Origin: Lithospermum erythrorhizon
Taxonomy: Eukaryota > Streptophyta > Magnoliopsida > Boraginales > Boraginaceae
NCBI GenBank assembly: GCA_019722365.1
Contig: JADFUC010000371.1
Location: forward strand, 248,001-312,000
Reading direction: 5' to 3'
DNA: 64,000 nucleotides
Shown: piece by piece, positions 11,812 to 29,024 of the stretch
Layout: the number at the start of each line of letters is the position of its first letter
How positions within the stretch are numbered: the stretch's first letter is position 1
Made by a program: the position numbers and the translations under genes
Notes under the pieces: model-generated
Told to the model about the DNA's origin: nothing
Seen by the model: the letters and a program-made list of their open reading frames with translations, nothing else
Databases searched by the model: none

Positions 11812-12649
11812 GAGAAGGTAAACTACATTATTGAGAAAATTCAATCCCCGTATTATTGGCAGAGTACGAATTTTTTGCGTATATTAATATGGTTTTGGCT
11901 TTCACATATATTAATATCACTATTATTTATTGATTTTCTTTTCACTTAAGTTAGGCACAAGTGTTTCTCCTATATCAATACTATTTGAGAATGACAGAAT
12001 ATGGAATATGATCTCACAAACAAGACTAGTTGTGTTTAGTTTTCGACAATCTTCTTTTATTTCATTTAAATACTCCGTGCTAAGAATTCTATATATCAAT
12101 ACTAGTTTTAACCATAATGACAGTGTAAGTCAAACATCTATGTTTCTATTTCTTATCTATTAAAAAAAGCCCCTATTAGTTCACTCTTTTCTCTTGATCT
12201 TTTCCTCATTTTTCTTACATTCTTTGTTTTTTTCTATTTGACAAATTCCCGATTAAGGTTACATGTAAATCTACTGGTAATGTTGTTTACAGGCGGTGTG
12301 AAATGATATTAATAAAACTAGTCGAACATTGATGAATTAAAGGGATTGGGATTGTTGAGATTGACTCCCTGTAATGAGTCCGAGTTCCGCATTATGATTG
12401 TCATGATGAAAAAATATGAGAGATTTAGATTTCTTATATAAGTCAATATTTCTTTCACAATATCGATTAGTTGGTAGTTGGGTTTTATGAAATGTCTTCT
12501 TATCTACTCTTATAGCTATGGTCTAACTTGATTTTATTAGTTCACATAGATCGAGATAACAATCGTCCATGATTTTCATAAACTTTTAACTATATGAGTA
12601 TCTTTTAGTAGCTCTATGAATCTCCTGAATGTAAAATAGCTCTATTGTA
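11812..12649. other. AT-rich sequence without recognised features
   Basis: I see no gene or repeat here. The one open stretch (11930-12163) has no recognisable protein similarity and poor coding composition. Confidence 0.4.
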
Positions 12650-12832
12650 TTCCCTCAATCCTAAAATATTTGGGAGGTTTGCTTTTACACATTTTAATAT
12701 TAATTATTTGAAATATTCTACCGTTTACAGCCGATTTCATACGATTTTATATTTCGTATATTAGTCAAATTAGAAACATATTTTGAGATTTTCATAAAAG
12801 GAAAACTCCCAAACATTTAGGGATGGAGAGAG
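12650..12832. mobile_element. Stowaway-like MITE (Tc1/mariner type)
   Basis: The left end reads TTCCCTCAATCCTAAAATAT and the right end, reverse-complemented, reads CTCTCCATCCCTAAATGTTT. These are imperfect inverted repeats of about 30 bp that begin with the CTCCCTCCGTCCC-like consensus of plant mariner MITEs. The element is flanked by TA on both sides (12648-12649 and 12833-12834). It is 183 bp with no coding capacity, which is the usual size range. Confidence 0.75.
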
Positions 12833-12834
12833 TA

Positions 12835-14480
12835 TTAAAGATAACTACTCGACAGAATGTATACCTTGAAAAATAAATTTCTAAAAATTGGCATATATCT
12901 TTTAGATATGAAAGAAGAGTTAGTGATAAAATTTTACTTAGCTTATAGGTTTGTTTTTCTTCTTGCTTTGGTTGTGGGAAGCGTCGCCACAACAATGCTT
13001 GTAAGGTGGGACGTAAAAGGGATATCTTGGATTTTCTAGGCATGTTAGTCGTTGGACATGCTCCACATATAGTTAGTGCTGGCATCGAGCCGTTAACCGC
13101 TCGAGCACCCGGCTAAGTACTCGGTCGATAGATTGCTTTCGCGTCATTGGGCGGAGCTTAGACGAATTTAAGGGGTGGTCAAAAGCATTAAATTCATTTG
13201 GAGAAAGATTTTTAAATTATTTAGGAGGAGAAATGATGCTTATATTTTACTCTAAAATGAGCATATTTGAGCAATAAACTCTAGATTTTTAAAAATTCGG
13301 GGAAACAGCAGATTCTTTTGAGTATAACTTCTAAAAGCTCTGCCCTTTCGATAGTTAAAGTAGATACGAGCCCAAGAGTGGTGCTCATTTTAGAGGAAAT
13401 ACTAGAAGCTCGCTCGATATTTACTCTTTCCGTTAACAAATTGTCAAAATTTTAAAAATATTATAAAATATTTTTAATACATAATCATAAATAAAGAACA
13501 ATAACATTATTCAAAATAATTATTATGGTATATAGATAATTCTATTTGCTAGATAAGAGGTGTGTATTTTGTTTATATTTTAGTTTAATTTATTCAATTC
13601 TTAATTAAGCTTAATTTGAAAATTTCTACGAGAGATTGAATATTTAATTTGAAAATTTACAAAAGATTTGCGAAGCTTGTTAAATTAACAACGGCTCGGG
13701 TACTACCCGGTGCCCAACCCTAGATTAGCTATCCAGAATCGTTATGTTAGCAATTAAGTCGGAAATGCTTAAAGTTAATTCCTTTATCCGAGTTAAGTTA
13801 TCTACATTTCATTATCTTAACAAGTCGAGTCAGTTATTTATTATGTGTACGGAGTAATTTATTTTCGAAGTACTAATGCATTCTGCCTTTTGGGTATTTA
13901 CTGAGAAAATGTGAATAAGGAAAGCAAGACTTTGGAGTCTTCTTCATTGGATTCTCTAAATACACTTAAATATTTTTCAGATGGGTATATAAAATACAGT
14001 ATATTTTTCGAACAATATTTAAAAGCTACGTTTAGCATAATCGCTGCCGTTGGATATGAGGCTTCGAAATTGGGCCCCCGTCAGTTGTCTCATACTCAGA
14101 TTCTCGAGAAAATTGGCAAAATAAGCTCTATTTTGATTTTTTATTTTTTTAATTTTTAGTATTTCGATTAATGGGCTCGTTTAATGCAAATAGCGTCCTT
14201 CACTTTAACAATTATTTAAAAATCTACAGTAAAATTTATAAAGCTCTTTTCTTCGAATTTCACCCTCCCCCAACTTTGCCCAGCCATCACGCTTCCCACT
14301 TCCTTTAACCATTCAAAGGCCATCGCGCTGTGAGCCACAAAACAACCCGCGCGCGCTCGCCGGCAACCCTTTTGCCCGCCCTCTTACCCCAAAATAAAAC
14401 CCTACCCATTACCACCGCTTCCAGATTAAAAACTTTGCTCAAATACCACCCAGCCTGCCAAAAATACGAATACCATATAA
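12835..14480. other. intergenic, no gene recognised
   Basis: This is mostly AT-rich sequence. Two GC-rich words, around 13085-13130 (ATCGAGCCGTTAACCGCTCG) and 13685-13725 (CGGCTCGGGTACTACCCGGT), are partly inverted copies of each other and could mark ends of an unidentified element. The ORF at 13911-14159 shows no recognised domain. Confidence 0.3.
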
Positions 14481-14489
14481 CGTAATTAA

Positions 14490-15020
14490 GAAAGTTATCT
14501 TTCTTGGCATTGAAAGTTATGCGCCGAAATATAGCAGAAACCTAATTAAATTTTTATATTTTTTTACGCTTGAGAGCGTTATGCATTGCGCGTTGAAAGT
14601 TATCTTGGCCGAAATATATTGAAAATATAATTAAATTTTGTCACCACTCTTTCACGTAGTTCATACATAAACAATTGTCGAATTTGCGCTTACAGCGCCG
14701 GCACCATCATTTTATTGATAGTTTAATTCCTTGTTTTCTTTCGTTTACTCATAAATGCTTATTCATTTATTAGTTGCGATTAAATAAATCAAGTGACGAT
14801 TCTTGTTTCATTTAGGTAATTTATTTAACATTTGATGTACGAAATAAATATGAAATTCTTATTTGTTAGTTGATGTTGATTCCATCAATAATATAGTAAT
14901 AAAAGAAGGCTTGGCGTGATTCATGCGATAATTAGTTGGATTTTTTAAAAGCTTGAGAGCATTGTCTTTCTTTATTTGAAAGTTGGGCGTGAAATATATT
15001 GAAAATATAATTAGATCTTG
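14490..15020 (+). repeat. three diverged direct copies of a short motif
   Basis: A motif of about 70 bp, GCTTGAGAGC...TTGAAAGTT...CGAAATATATTGAAAATATA followed by ATTA, occurs at about 14568-14640 and 14950-15018. A partial copy lies at about 14507-14550. Spacing is irregular, so this looks like a decayed local duplication rather than a satellite array. Its function is unknown. Confidence 0.45.
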
Positions 15021-16015
15021 TCTACCTTTTCTAGATAAATATCATTACTGTCTTCAATTCTTCATTCACCTTCTATTTCATCATATCGTTTATTCAATCC
15101 GTGTCCATTCTTTTTTTTCATTCTCTATCAATATCATCGTATCCAATCTATAAAAGCGCTAGCACTAATAATTGTCGTCAGTTAGAACCATTGTTAAAAA
15201 ATTCACCGGAACGTCCGTCTTTGACGGGCGCCAGTCACTAGTTCTTCTTTTGAAAACCATTACCAACCAAAACCTCTTTTTTTTTTCTTCCTCTTCCCAA
15301 AGACTTGACCACAAAACAAGGGGAAGGAAGGGTTGCGATAAGGTGGGAAAGTCGCGTGATTTAGGGGAAGATTAGGGGAGTCGCGATTGGAGGGGTGGCA
15401 GAGGTGGGGAAAGGTGGAAATAGAATGCAGGTAGGCGAGGAAATTGGAAATTAAGGGTGGGGGTGGGGGTAGATGGTGGTTAGTGGTTTGATTTGAAGAT
15501 GAAAAAGGATGTTCTGACATAAAAGGTTATTTAGTCATTCCGTATAGGCTGGTATTCTATCAAAGTTTTTAAATTGAATGTTATATTTTAAAAGAAGAGT
15601 TTGGTTAGTGGCATTTAGCCAATTTTCTCATAAGTGGAGCCTTTGAGCCCGATTCATTAAACAACTTGGAGCGCCTAATTGAGATGGGGTGGAATTCGGA
15701 TGGCTCATAACGAACAAATGCATTGTTAATGTATGTAGTTAGTTGGTAATTGTCCTATGAGACCCGGGCTTTGAGTAAATGGCGATTCGAGGCTACCATC
15801 CGTCTATTCGATTCGAATTCGACCTGGCCAGCTAGGCCCTTGAATGGCCCGGCGTTAAGAGTGGGACGGGCCCGGGGACTAAGAGATTGGGCCCGAACTT
15901 CGGTTAATGCAAAATTCGGTGGGTATTCGGCGGGAAGCAGTTCGAGGCCCTGAGCCACAAGCGTGAAATGCGTTTAATATTATGATACCAATTTGGATAA
16001 GTGGTGGCCCGTTTA
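15021..16015. other. intergenic with a GC-rich island
   Basis: I see no gene. Bases 15760-15960 are clearly GC-rich compared with the surroundings and are open in both directions over the same 200 bases. That is expected from composition and not a sign of coding. The source is unknown; an LTR or other repeat fragment is possible. Confidence 0.3.
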
Positions 16016-16039
16016 TTAACATATTAGCACCAAAAATAA

Positions 16040-16110
16040 ATGTGGTAGTGGTGGGATTTGAACTTAGACCTTATGGTACAAGTGTAAGTAAGGACCATTG
16101 TGCCAAGTTA
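16040..16110 (-). mobile_element. tRNA-like head of a SINE (or tRNA pseudogene)
   Basis: On the minus strand TGGCACAATGG (16105-16095) fits the RNA polymerase III A box and AGTTCAAATCCC (16064-16053) fits the B box, about 31 bases apart. CCACTACC follows, as in a tRNA acceptor stem. Plant SINEs commonly begin this way. The SINE body and tail were not delimited, so a tRNA pseudogene is the alternative. Confidence 0.45.
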
Positions 16111-16682
16111 ATAATTTGTTAATATATGTATAATAATAAATCAAGTTATTTAGTTTCAAATATTATATAAATAAAATCATAAGATTCAATAATATATTAT
16201 ATTCTGATTAAAAACTATTTCAAGATATTGATAGATAACTTAGATTTTATATTATTTAATATATTATCTTTATTTGATATATTATCCTTCAAGAAATAAT
16301 TAAAATGATTCTATTTAAACCATGAGAGTTATTTAGTATTTTATAGTAAATGTATAACAATATAAGATTCATTAATATATAAAGGTTATTTTGTGTCAAC
16401 TAATATATTATTAAAAGAGAAATATTCATGATAATATTACAAAGTATGAAAGTAATAATATTGTATTCTAGTTATTTTAATTATATGATGAAAGTTATTA
16501 TTTAATATTGATATATTACTCTGTATTTAAATATTGAAGACTTTATTATTTAAAGAATAATATGTATAATTGTAATAAAATGTAACATTAAGTAAATTGT
16601 ATAATATATTTAAGTAAATTAAAAAAGTTACATACAATCTTATTACTTTGTTATATAGCTACAAATATTATTTGTTTAACAA
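16111..16682. other. very AT-rich spacer
   Basis: This is near-continuous AT-rich sequence with many TATT/AATA words. No gene or clear repeat is seen. Confidence 0.4.
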
Positions 16683-16691
16683 TATATTATG
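16683..16691 (+). repeat. candidate 9-bp target-site duplication, left
   Basis: TATATTATG is identical to 29016-29024. In AT-rich DNA a 9-bp match could arise by chance, but it lies exactly where the inverted repeats end. Confidence 0.5.
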
Positions 16692-16845
16692 GCTAATTTA
16701 TTTTTTGGTCCCTATACTATGCGTATCTTTTCTAGTTGGTCCCTATAATTTCAGATTTTTCGGGCATACTCTAAATTTTTCTATCTTTTTCAAACTTTGG
16801 TCCCTTTATCCCCATATTTAACCCCAAAAATATATTTTTAATGAC
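16692..16845 (+). repeat. left terminal inverted repeat of the MULE
   Basis: It begins GCTAATTTATTTTTTGGTCC and contains ACTATGCGTATCTTTTCT. It aligns with the reverse complement of 28848-29010 over about 150 bases with scattered substitutions and small gaps. Confidence 0.7.
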
Positions 16846-16963
16846 AAAATACATACATGCGTAGCATTTTGAAGTGCGTGATGTGTATGAATGATTAAGT
16901 GGAGGGCATTAGTAGTACATTTTGGAGGAAAATCGATCTACTTATAAAAAGCGATAGGGAACA

Positions 16964-17422
16964 TTGTATTGTTGTATGCTCTGCCCCCAAATTGAAGAAC
17001 CTAAATTAGAAACTGAAATTGACTATCGCCAGATTGGCGAAAGCGAAGGCACATCCACGATCAGAAATCGTCTTCGTGTGGCCACACGAATCCGATATCA
17101 AGTCTTTGGTGTGGCGGATTTCAACATTGAGTGGGTGATGAAACTGCGGAGAAGAATCATGGTATAAAGGTTTGTGAAGTGCGCTTGGTCGAGTTAAATT
17201 AGTTGTAGATTTTGGGAGTGGATTGATGAGCATGTATCACCTCTTGTTAGATCTGTTATGAGCGAGAAATTGGAGAGGGCTAAACGAAGTGCATGGTGCA
17301 GGTTTTTCTTCTTTGGTTTGTGTATGGTGCTTAGTATTTTTTTTGAGTGTTTGGTTAGGGACTTGGATGATTTCACTTGTAATTGCAATTGTGGTCATCT
17401 TGGTTTCCCCGAGCTTTGTTAA
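16964..17422 (+). pseudogene. GRF-type zinc-finger protein remnant
   Basis: One frame runs from 16964 to the stop at 17420-17422, interrupted by stops around 17165-17200. Near 17080 it reads RLRVATRIRYQ, where GRF fingers normally have R-C-x-C-G--TRIRTS, so both Cys appear lost. At 17204-17232 it reads CRFWEWIDEH, the C-terminal half of a GRF finger. A charged helix (SEKLERAKRSAW) and a hydrophobic segment (FFFFGLCMVLSIFF, about 17300-17345) follow, as in small plant GRF proteins with one membrane anchor. GRF fingers bind nucleic acid. Position just inside the MULE repeat suggests a passenger gene. It is broken. Confidence 0.55.
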
Positions 17423-17949
17423 ATTAGCCACTATAATGTAATATTAGGTATGTTTAATGTAGTGTTTTTCGGTTATTCCTGACACCTATTTTTTGGATGT
17501 TTAATGGTATTTTTCAATTTAACTTTCTGACACTTGTTTTTGGATGTTTAATGGGACGAGTTTATGTGTACTTATTGAATGCTTCGTTTCTCTTCTTAGC
17601 AATGTAGTAATGTTTCTTCTTTATTTGAGTAGCCCCGAGCGGTCCGAACTATAGTCCACAGACAGCTGAATTCCTGCACTATTATAAGTAAAGCGTACTA
17701 ATGCGGTCAAACAAAGTTCCGGCCGGTAAAAATAGTGCTAAAAGGTAAGTTATGGCGTAAAGGGCGAAAAGTATATATTTCATGGAAAATGATGAAAAAA
17801 ATAATGCTAATTCATTAAAGGTACGGTAAGTAAACAATATTAAATGTCTCACCTACCACAGCAATAATTCATTAAAGTCAACAAAAGCTCACATGGGTCA
17901 CAATTCACAAAAAATGAGGCTACAAATGCCTCCATCAACAGATCTACAT
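17423..17949. other. MULE internal spacer between two convergent remnants
   Basis: No gene is seen between the plus-strand GRF ORF and the minus-strand transposase end. Confidence 0.35.
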
Positions 17950-18330
17950 CCCGAGCCCCGTCATATCCCACGTATCTACATTTTCTCTGCAGTAGATGGT
18001 GCGGTGAGAAAGATAATCCTTTTTGTTTTACATTTGGCTATAGAAGATGGTACAAGCTCGGAATCAGATCCTCCATCAACCGGTTTTCTAGGACAAGTCC
18101 GTGCATTATGACCTACACCAGCACATATCTTATAGTGAATCACGGCCCCCTTCCTTGAAGCCTTGAAAACTCCATCGTGTTGCTTCTTCTTAGCCGTCTC
18201 GGTTTAGCACAACCTACCAAACTCTTACGCCGCTACGTAGCATCTTTGTTACGACATCTTTTGATCTTCACAGTAGTACTCTCGAAAATGATTGTAAGGT
18301 CATAAACAGCAAAGTAGCCAGAAGGTAGTT
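17950..18330 (-). pseudogene. C-terminal end of a MULE transposase (zinc knuckle)
   Basis: On the minus strand 18125-18093 encodes CAGVGHNARTC, followed by PRKPVDGGSDSELVPSSI. A Cys-x2/3-GH-x4-Cys knuckle ending with a serine-rich tail is the usual C-terminus of plant MuDR-type transposases, after the SWIM domain. The first part of the knuckle appears degenerate and the upstream frame is broken. The catalytic core is not next to it, probably because the LTR element at about 18.7-27.3 kb was inserted into the gene. Confidence 0.5.
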
Positions 18331-19077
18331 TTGCTTGGGCACCATTTTCTTGGAGTCTTTGTTAAGCTGACTTGTACACAAATTGTGTAATGCCTACCTG
18401 AGGAGTCCGTCGACTGCATAAACGCATGACGATAGCATGTAAAGCCGCAAGCTATGTTGGCGAAGCCGAAGTGACTTCGCTACCCTAGGGAGATCAAAAG
18501 CTACGGTGATGTAGTCATAGATGCGTTTTTCCTTCGTTTGATACATCTTCATGCATGGGCCAATTGTACCTTTCCATCTGACTTTTTTTCGTTCCTCTTA
18601 AGCCCATAGAGTTGTATAGTAAAATTTGTGATGGACTACAGTCCAAATGGCATATTTTAATGACTTAAGCATTGATTTCTTATCTAACATATGTCTTAAG
18701 TGATTTAATTCATAGGTATGTTAGAAAGGTGCTTGTCGGGCCCTTAAAAATTGACATTGATATAATGACACAATATGAGCATTGAGACAATGAAGAAATG
18801 TGTGAGCTTGAGGTGATTTTGCAATGCCAAAACTGAGTATGAGTGAGATAGAGAAGAATCAACCATGGCTTCAAAGTGAAGAATGGCGATGAAGAAGAAA
18901 GATAAATCCAATCACCGGTCATGAAAGGACCAAGAAGAAGAAAGGATTCACGAAAGAATGAGATAGGGAAGAGGCGAGTCTTGGATGAAAACTGAAGATT
19001 AAAGTAAAACTTAGCAGCTTAGAATCTTACTTTACTTTCTTTCGCTTGATCTTGATTGAAGTTCTTATTTAGGAGAT

Positions 19078-20963
19078 ATTTTTCAAATCATTTTACTAAA
19101 AGATACTTAGTTTCAATATTTTTAAGAATGTTTGTCAAAATAAAAATATTTTGAAAATCTTAATGTGTATAAAACTGGGGTTTGAATTCATTTTATTTAA
19201 AAAGAGGTTTGAAAAGAGCGTTCAGCTTTTAGATAAATCTAAATCAGACTAGCGAGCGGAAATCATTTTAAGTTTCATATTTATTCTTCAACGAGACCCA
19301 ATCGAGGACCGGGGGGTCTCGGTAGTCTCAAATAAATCAGCATTTTTCTTTGTTTTCTCTGTTTAGACCCCATCGAGACCCACAGGCTGGAAGTGAGGTC
19401 TCGATAGATTGTAAAAAACTAAGCCGTTTTTTATCCGTTTAACTCCATTTTCGCCCCTTTCGTACTAAATCTTTGAACTCTTTAACTTTTTCCCAAATAA
19501 TTCTAAATGTTTTATACTCATTTCTCATCTTTGGAAACATGAATCTTTCTGAACACACCCAGGCTTTAATTGTGATTTATCAAGAGAATTGTTGGTTTGT
19601 GCTAGAAACTTTGAAATAGAGAAATAGAAACTAAAGAGCATTGAGTGTTTGATAAAATGCTCAAATGGGAGTTCAGGAAGCTTGAGAATCTTGTCTATAA
19701 ACTTAAAGGAGTTGAACAAGCTTCAATGTATTATCTACTCAATGCTTGAGGTTATAGAGGGGTGGCTGCCAAAATTGTAATCCTATTGTAGCTCATCGAG
19801 GAGCAGTGCATTTAGATTAGGATAAAAGAGCAACAATCTACGATACATGAGATATCCACGTTAAGTTAGGATTTATTCTTTATACTAGAGGCTTGAGGTC
19901 CGAGGGTGTTGTGAGGCTTACTCGAGCTAGAGATGGAAGTAAATTGTTGTTTAAGTGCTCAAGCAATAGGACATAGAGTGCTCGAGGTAAGAGGGTTAAA
20001 TAAAAGCTTGATTGGAGTTGAAATCACAGGGTGTGTCCTTGGGTTCTTAGTGGTGTACTAACGAGGGTTAGGGCTAAGAGATGAAATCACGGGTTGAGGC
20101 TTGGGTTCTACTGGCGAGGGAGTTAAGTTAATCCTTAGGGTGATTCTTGGAGTTCTTGGTAGGGTGTATTAACGAAGTTATGAGCTAAGAGTTGTAAGTT
20201 GGTTTGGGCTTCACGATGACATTTGAAGTGCCATCTAGTGGTTCTAGTGAAAGCCCTAAGGTGAGGAGCCTTGGAGTCGGGGATAGATTAAGCGAACCTC
20301 GTGAAAACACCGTGTCGAGTTTGCATCTTCGCTTTCCTACTTTCATACTTTTACTTTATTGCACATATTTATATATGTGCTAAATTGCTAGGATTAAACG
20401 TTCATATGCTAGTTTATACGCTTATTTGAATATGTCGGCATATAATTGAATTATTGTGTTAAGTGTTATGTAGGAGGGTTTGTCGAGCTAAAATAGAATA
20501 TCACATGTTGATCCTTGATTCCCCGATATTTACTTGATTAGGATAGTTTGATTTGATCAATGAGCTTAATTGTTATATTAAAAGCACCGATCAAATCATA
20601 ATTAAACTGCTATCAAGAATATCTTAGCTCACTAATATGTCTATGTATTGAATTGTGGTATGCTTAATAGATTGCTAGAATTGATCGACTAGCCATGAAT
20701 GGACTTAATAAATGACTTGTCATTAATATTGATCAAAATGAGTTTTTGGATGTTTATAATGATTATAGATGATTTATTTCTATCTTTTATCTAATTCATT
20801 TAGGGGTGTTAATACTACTTTGAACCTATTCGCGTTTGTTTACAAATTGCTAAAGTTATATTCGCGGTGAAAACAGATTAAAGGTTTGTATAAGTCGAAA
20901 AGAGATTACGTGACACCAGTCACTGTCGCCCACTCTACCAAGGAATGTCATATAGGCTCAACA
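19078..20963 (+). repeat. long direct repeat, copy 1 (5' LTR candidate)
   Basis: It starts ATTTTTCAAATCATTTTACT and ends before the primer site. It contains words shared with copy 2, including GAATATGTCGGCATATAATT followed by GAATTATTGTG, and CTCTGTTTAGACCC and GATAGTTTGATTTGATC. Short phrases such as GGGTTCTTAGTGGTGTACTA are repeated in degenerate form within 20035-20210. Confidence 0.65.
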
Positions 20964-20965
20964 AG

Positions 20966-20979
20966 TGGTATCGAGGCGG
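20966..20979 (+). other. candidate primer-binding site (initiator tRNA-Met type)
   Basis: TGGTATCGAGGCGG lies two bases after the putative LTR end CA. It matches the plant consensus TGGTATCAGAGC apart from an apparent one-base loss. Confidence 0.5.
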
Positions 20980-27290
<6,311 letters not shown>

Positions 27291-28558
27291 TGTGGTAACT
27301 TGATTGGCATGGGTTACAATTCATTTTATCGCGTTCCGAGTCCACACCAGGCATTTAGATATGTTGTTAGTTAGCATTTTAGACTAAGACGCCCATGAAT
27401 CTGGTTAAGTGTTTATTTTTAGATCTTTTAACTTTCAATAATCTCAGACATCTTCACGATAAAGCCTCTCATTTCAGGTAGTGCAATTGTCATTCAGGGC
27501 CAGCGGCTCAGAATCTCGGCCTTGAATGAGCACTTTCATGAAGCGACCATCCAGAGACATACAAATCCCTGACAACTTCTGTGTTGCCCTTTCATCGAGT
27601 GGTGCAGGCTGGGACGCAAATACGATCAAATTTTTTGCTCATGAAGCTTGGTGATGACAATTGAACTAGGCATAATGTCAAGTATCTTCTTCGCATAACT
27701 TCATAGTCACATGAAATTATTTAGTTACCATTTACTAAACATCAAATAACCGAGGTTGCCTTTATGGCTCTCCATGTCGTAGTCGTTAAGTTTCAACCTT
27801 CGAATTCTTCAAAAAAGTATCACCATTATGAAAATTCTTAAGAGCAACCTTTGGTTGTCTTAAAACCTATTACATTACCTCGCACTTGACACTTCACTTA
27901 GTAATTGTTAGTATTGTTATTTTTCATGAAGTCAAGGTATAAATTAGGTGACATATAATCCTATTTGCCTAACCCCCTTAGTCCATTCTAACAACATATT
28001 TTGGGGATCAATCTTAGAGCCCCGTCTCGCTTCATGCTCTAACAACTTATTAGATTTCAATTTCCTTCTGATTATCTTTGGAGCGTAAATCCCAAGATCA
28101 CCATAAATCTAAAATCACGCTCTTGAAACTTTACGCTAGAATTGGGTGACATATAATCTATTCCCCTAACCCCGCCCGAATAAGTTCTGTATGATAAAAT
28201 CTTTCTGCGTCTTGCAGTTGGACTAAGAAGTGGGTATTCAAATAGTGCTTAAAAGCCCATAAACTAGAAGCAAATCACCCTTCATTGACCCATGCATAAG
28301 CAGTACATTAAGCAAATCATGGTCATTCGACACTTGACAATAATCTACATACTTAACCCATCCGCTTTGATAAATACGGTGACTGACTTGAGGAAACCTC
28401 TAAAATTTAGCCACCCCAATCTTTAGAGTAAAAGAAATGTTTTCTCACCATGGAATGCACTAGTGGTAGTAGCGACAAAAACCCCAAATTGAACATACAC
28501 AAGAATAAAAGTACATTAAATTATAATTTGTACATTAACTTACCATAATCGCTTGAAA
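27291..28558 (-). pseudogene. possible MULE transposase remnant
   Basis: The region lies between the nested LTR element and the start-like ORF at 28651. On the minus strand near 27500-27580 a frame reads GICMSLDGRFMKVLIQGRD, which resembles the first catalytic Asp region of MULE transposases (a x-LDG-FLK- stretch). Nothing else is clear. A 198-bp offset direct repeat (around 27942 and 28140, AATTAGGTGACATATAATC) lies within. Confidence 0.25.
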
Positions 28559-28651
28559 TTAGAAGAGAGTTTCGCCTTCTCTCCAGTGGTAGTTAGCCAT
28601 CTCGAGAGCTGCATTCTTCTTCTTGAGGGCCAGGACCTCTAACCTTCCCAT
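28559..28651 (-). pseudogene. N-terminal stub of a MULE gene
   Basis: A minus-strand ATG at 28651 opens 30 codons (MGRLEVLALKKKNAALEMAN...) ending in TAA. It sits about 200 bases inside the right inverted repeat, where a MULE transposase transcript would start. The short peptide alone has no known domain. It is likely the first part of a broken gene reading toward lower coordinates. Confidence 0.3.
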
Positions 28652-28847
28652 TTGATTGAGAATTTTTGATTGAAGGGGTTTGAAAGTTTTGGTGAAGAGA
28701 TTAATAAAGGTTTTTGGCTTTGGTGATAAAGAGTTTAGATGAAGTAAATTCTAATTGGTTTAGATTTGTAAATTTATGTGTTAATTCCTCCAATCACGCG
28801 TCGTAGACCAAGGTAGAATAGTCATTTAACTTTTTTACCTTTTTGAA

Positions 28848-29015
28848 TTGTCAAAATGTATTTTTTAAGGTTCCAAATATAGGGATCACAGACCCAGAAA
28901 CATGAAAGATGAAAGTTTAGGGACCCAATGCTTAAAAGGATCGAAAAGTATGAGGACGAACTAAGAGAAAAGATATACATAGTACTTAGGGTAAAAGAAA
29001 AGCAGATTAGTCTCG
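28848..29015 (-). repeat. right terminal inverted repeat of the MULE
   Basis: Reverse-complemented it reads CTAATCTGCTTTTC, then TACTATGTATATCTTTTCT, then GGGTCCCTAAAC, paralleling 16692-16845. Confidence 0.7.
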
Positions 29016-29024
29016 TATATTATG
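29016..29024 (+). repeat. candidate 9-bp target-site duplication, right
   Basis: TATATTATG is identical to 16683-16691. Confidence 0.5.

Noticed and set aside
15755..15958. Overlapping ORFs on both strands in a GC-rich island
   Set aside because: Open frames in both directions reflect high GC with few stops, and neither has a recognised domain.
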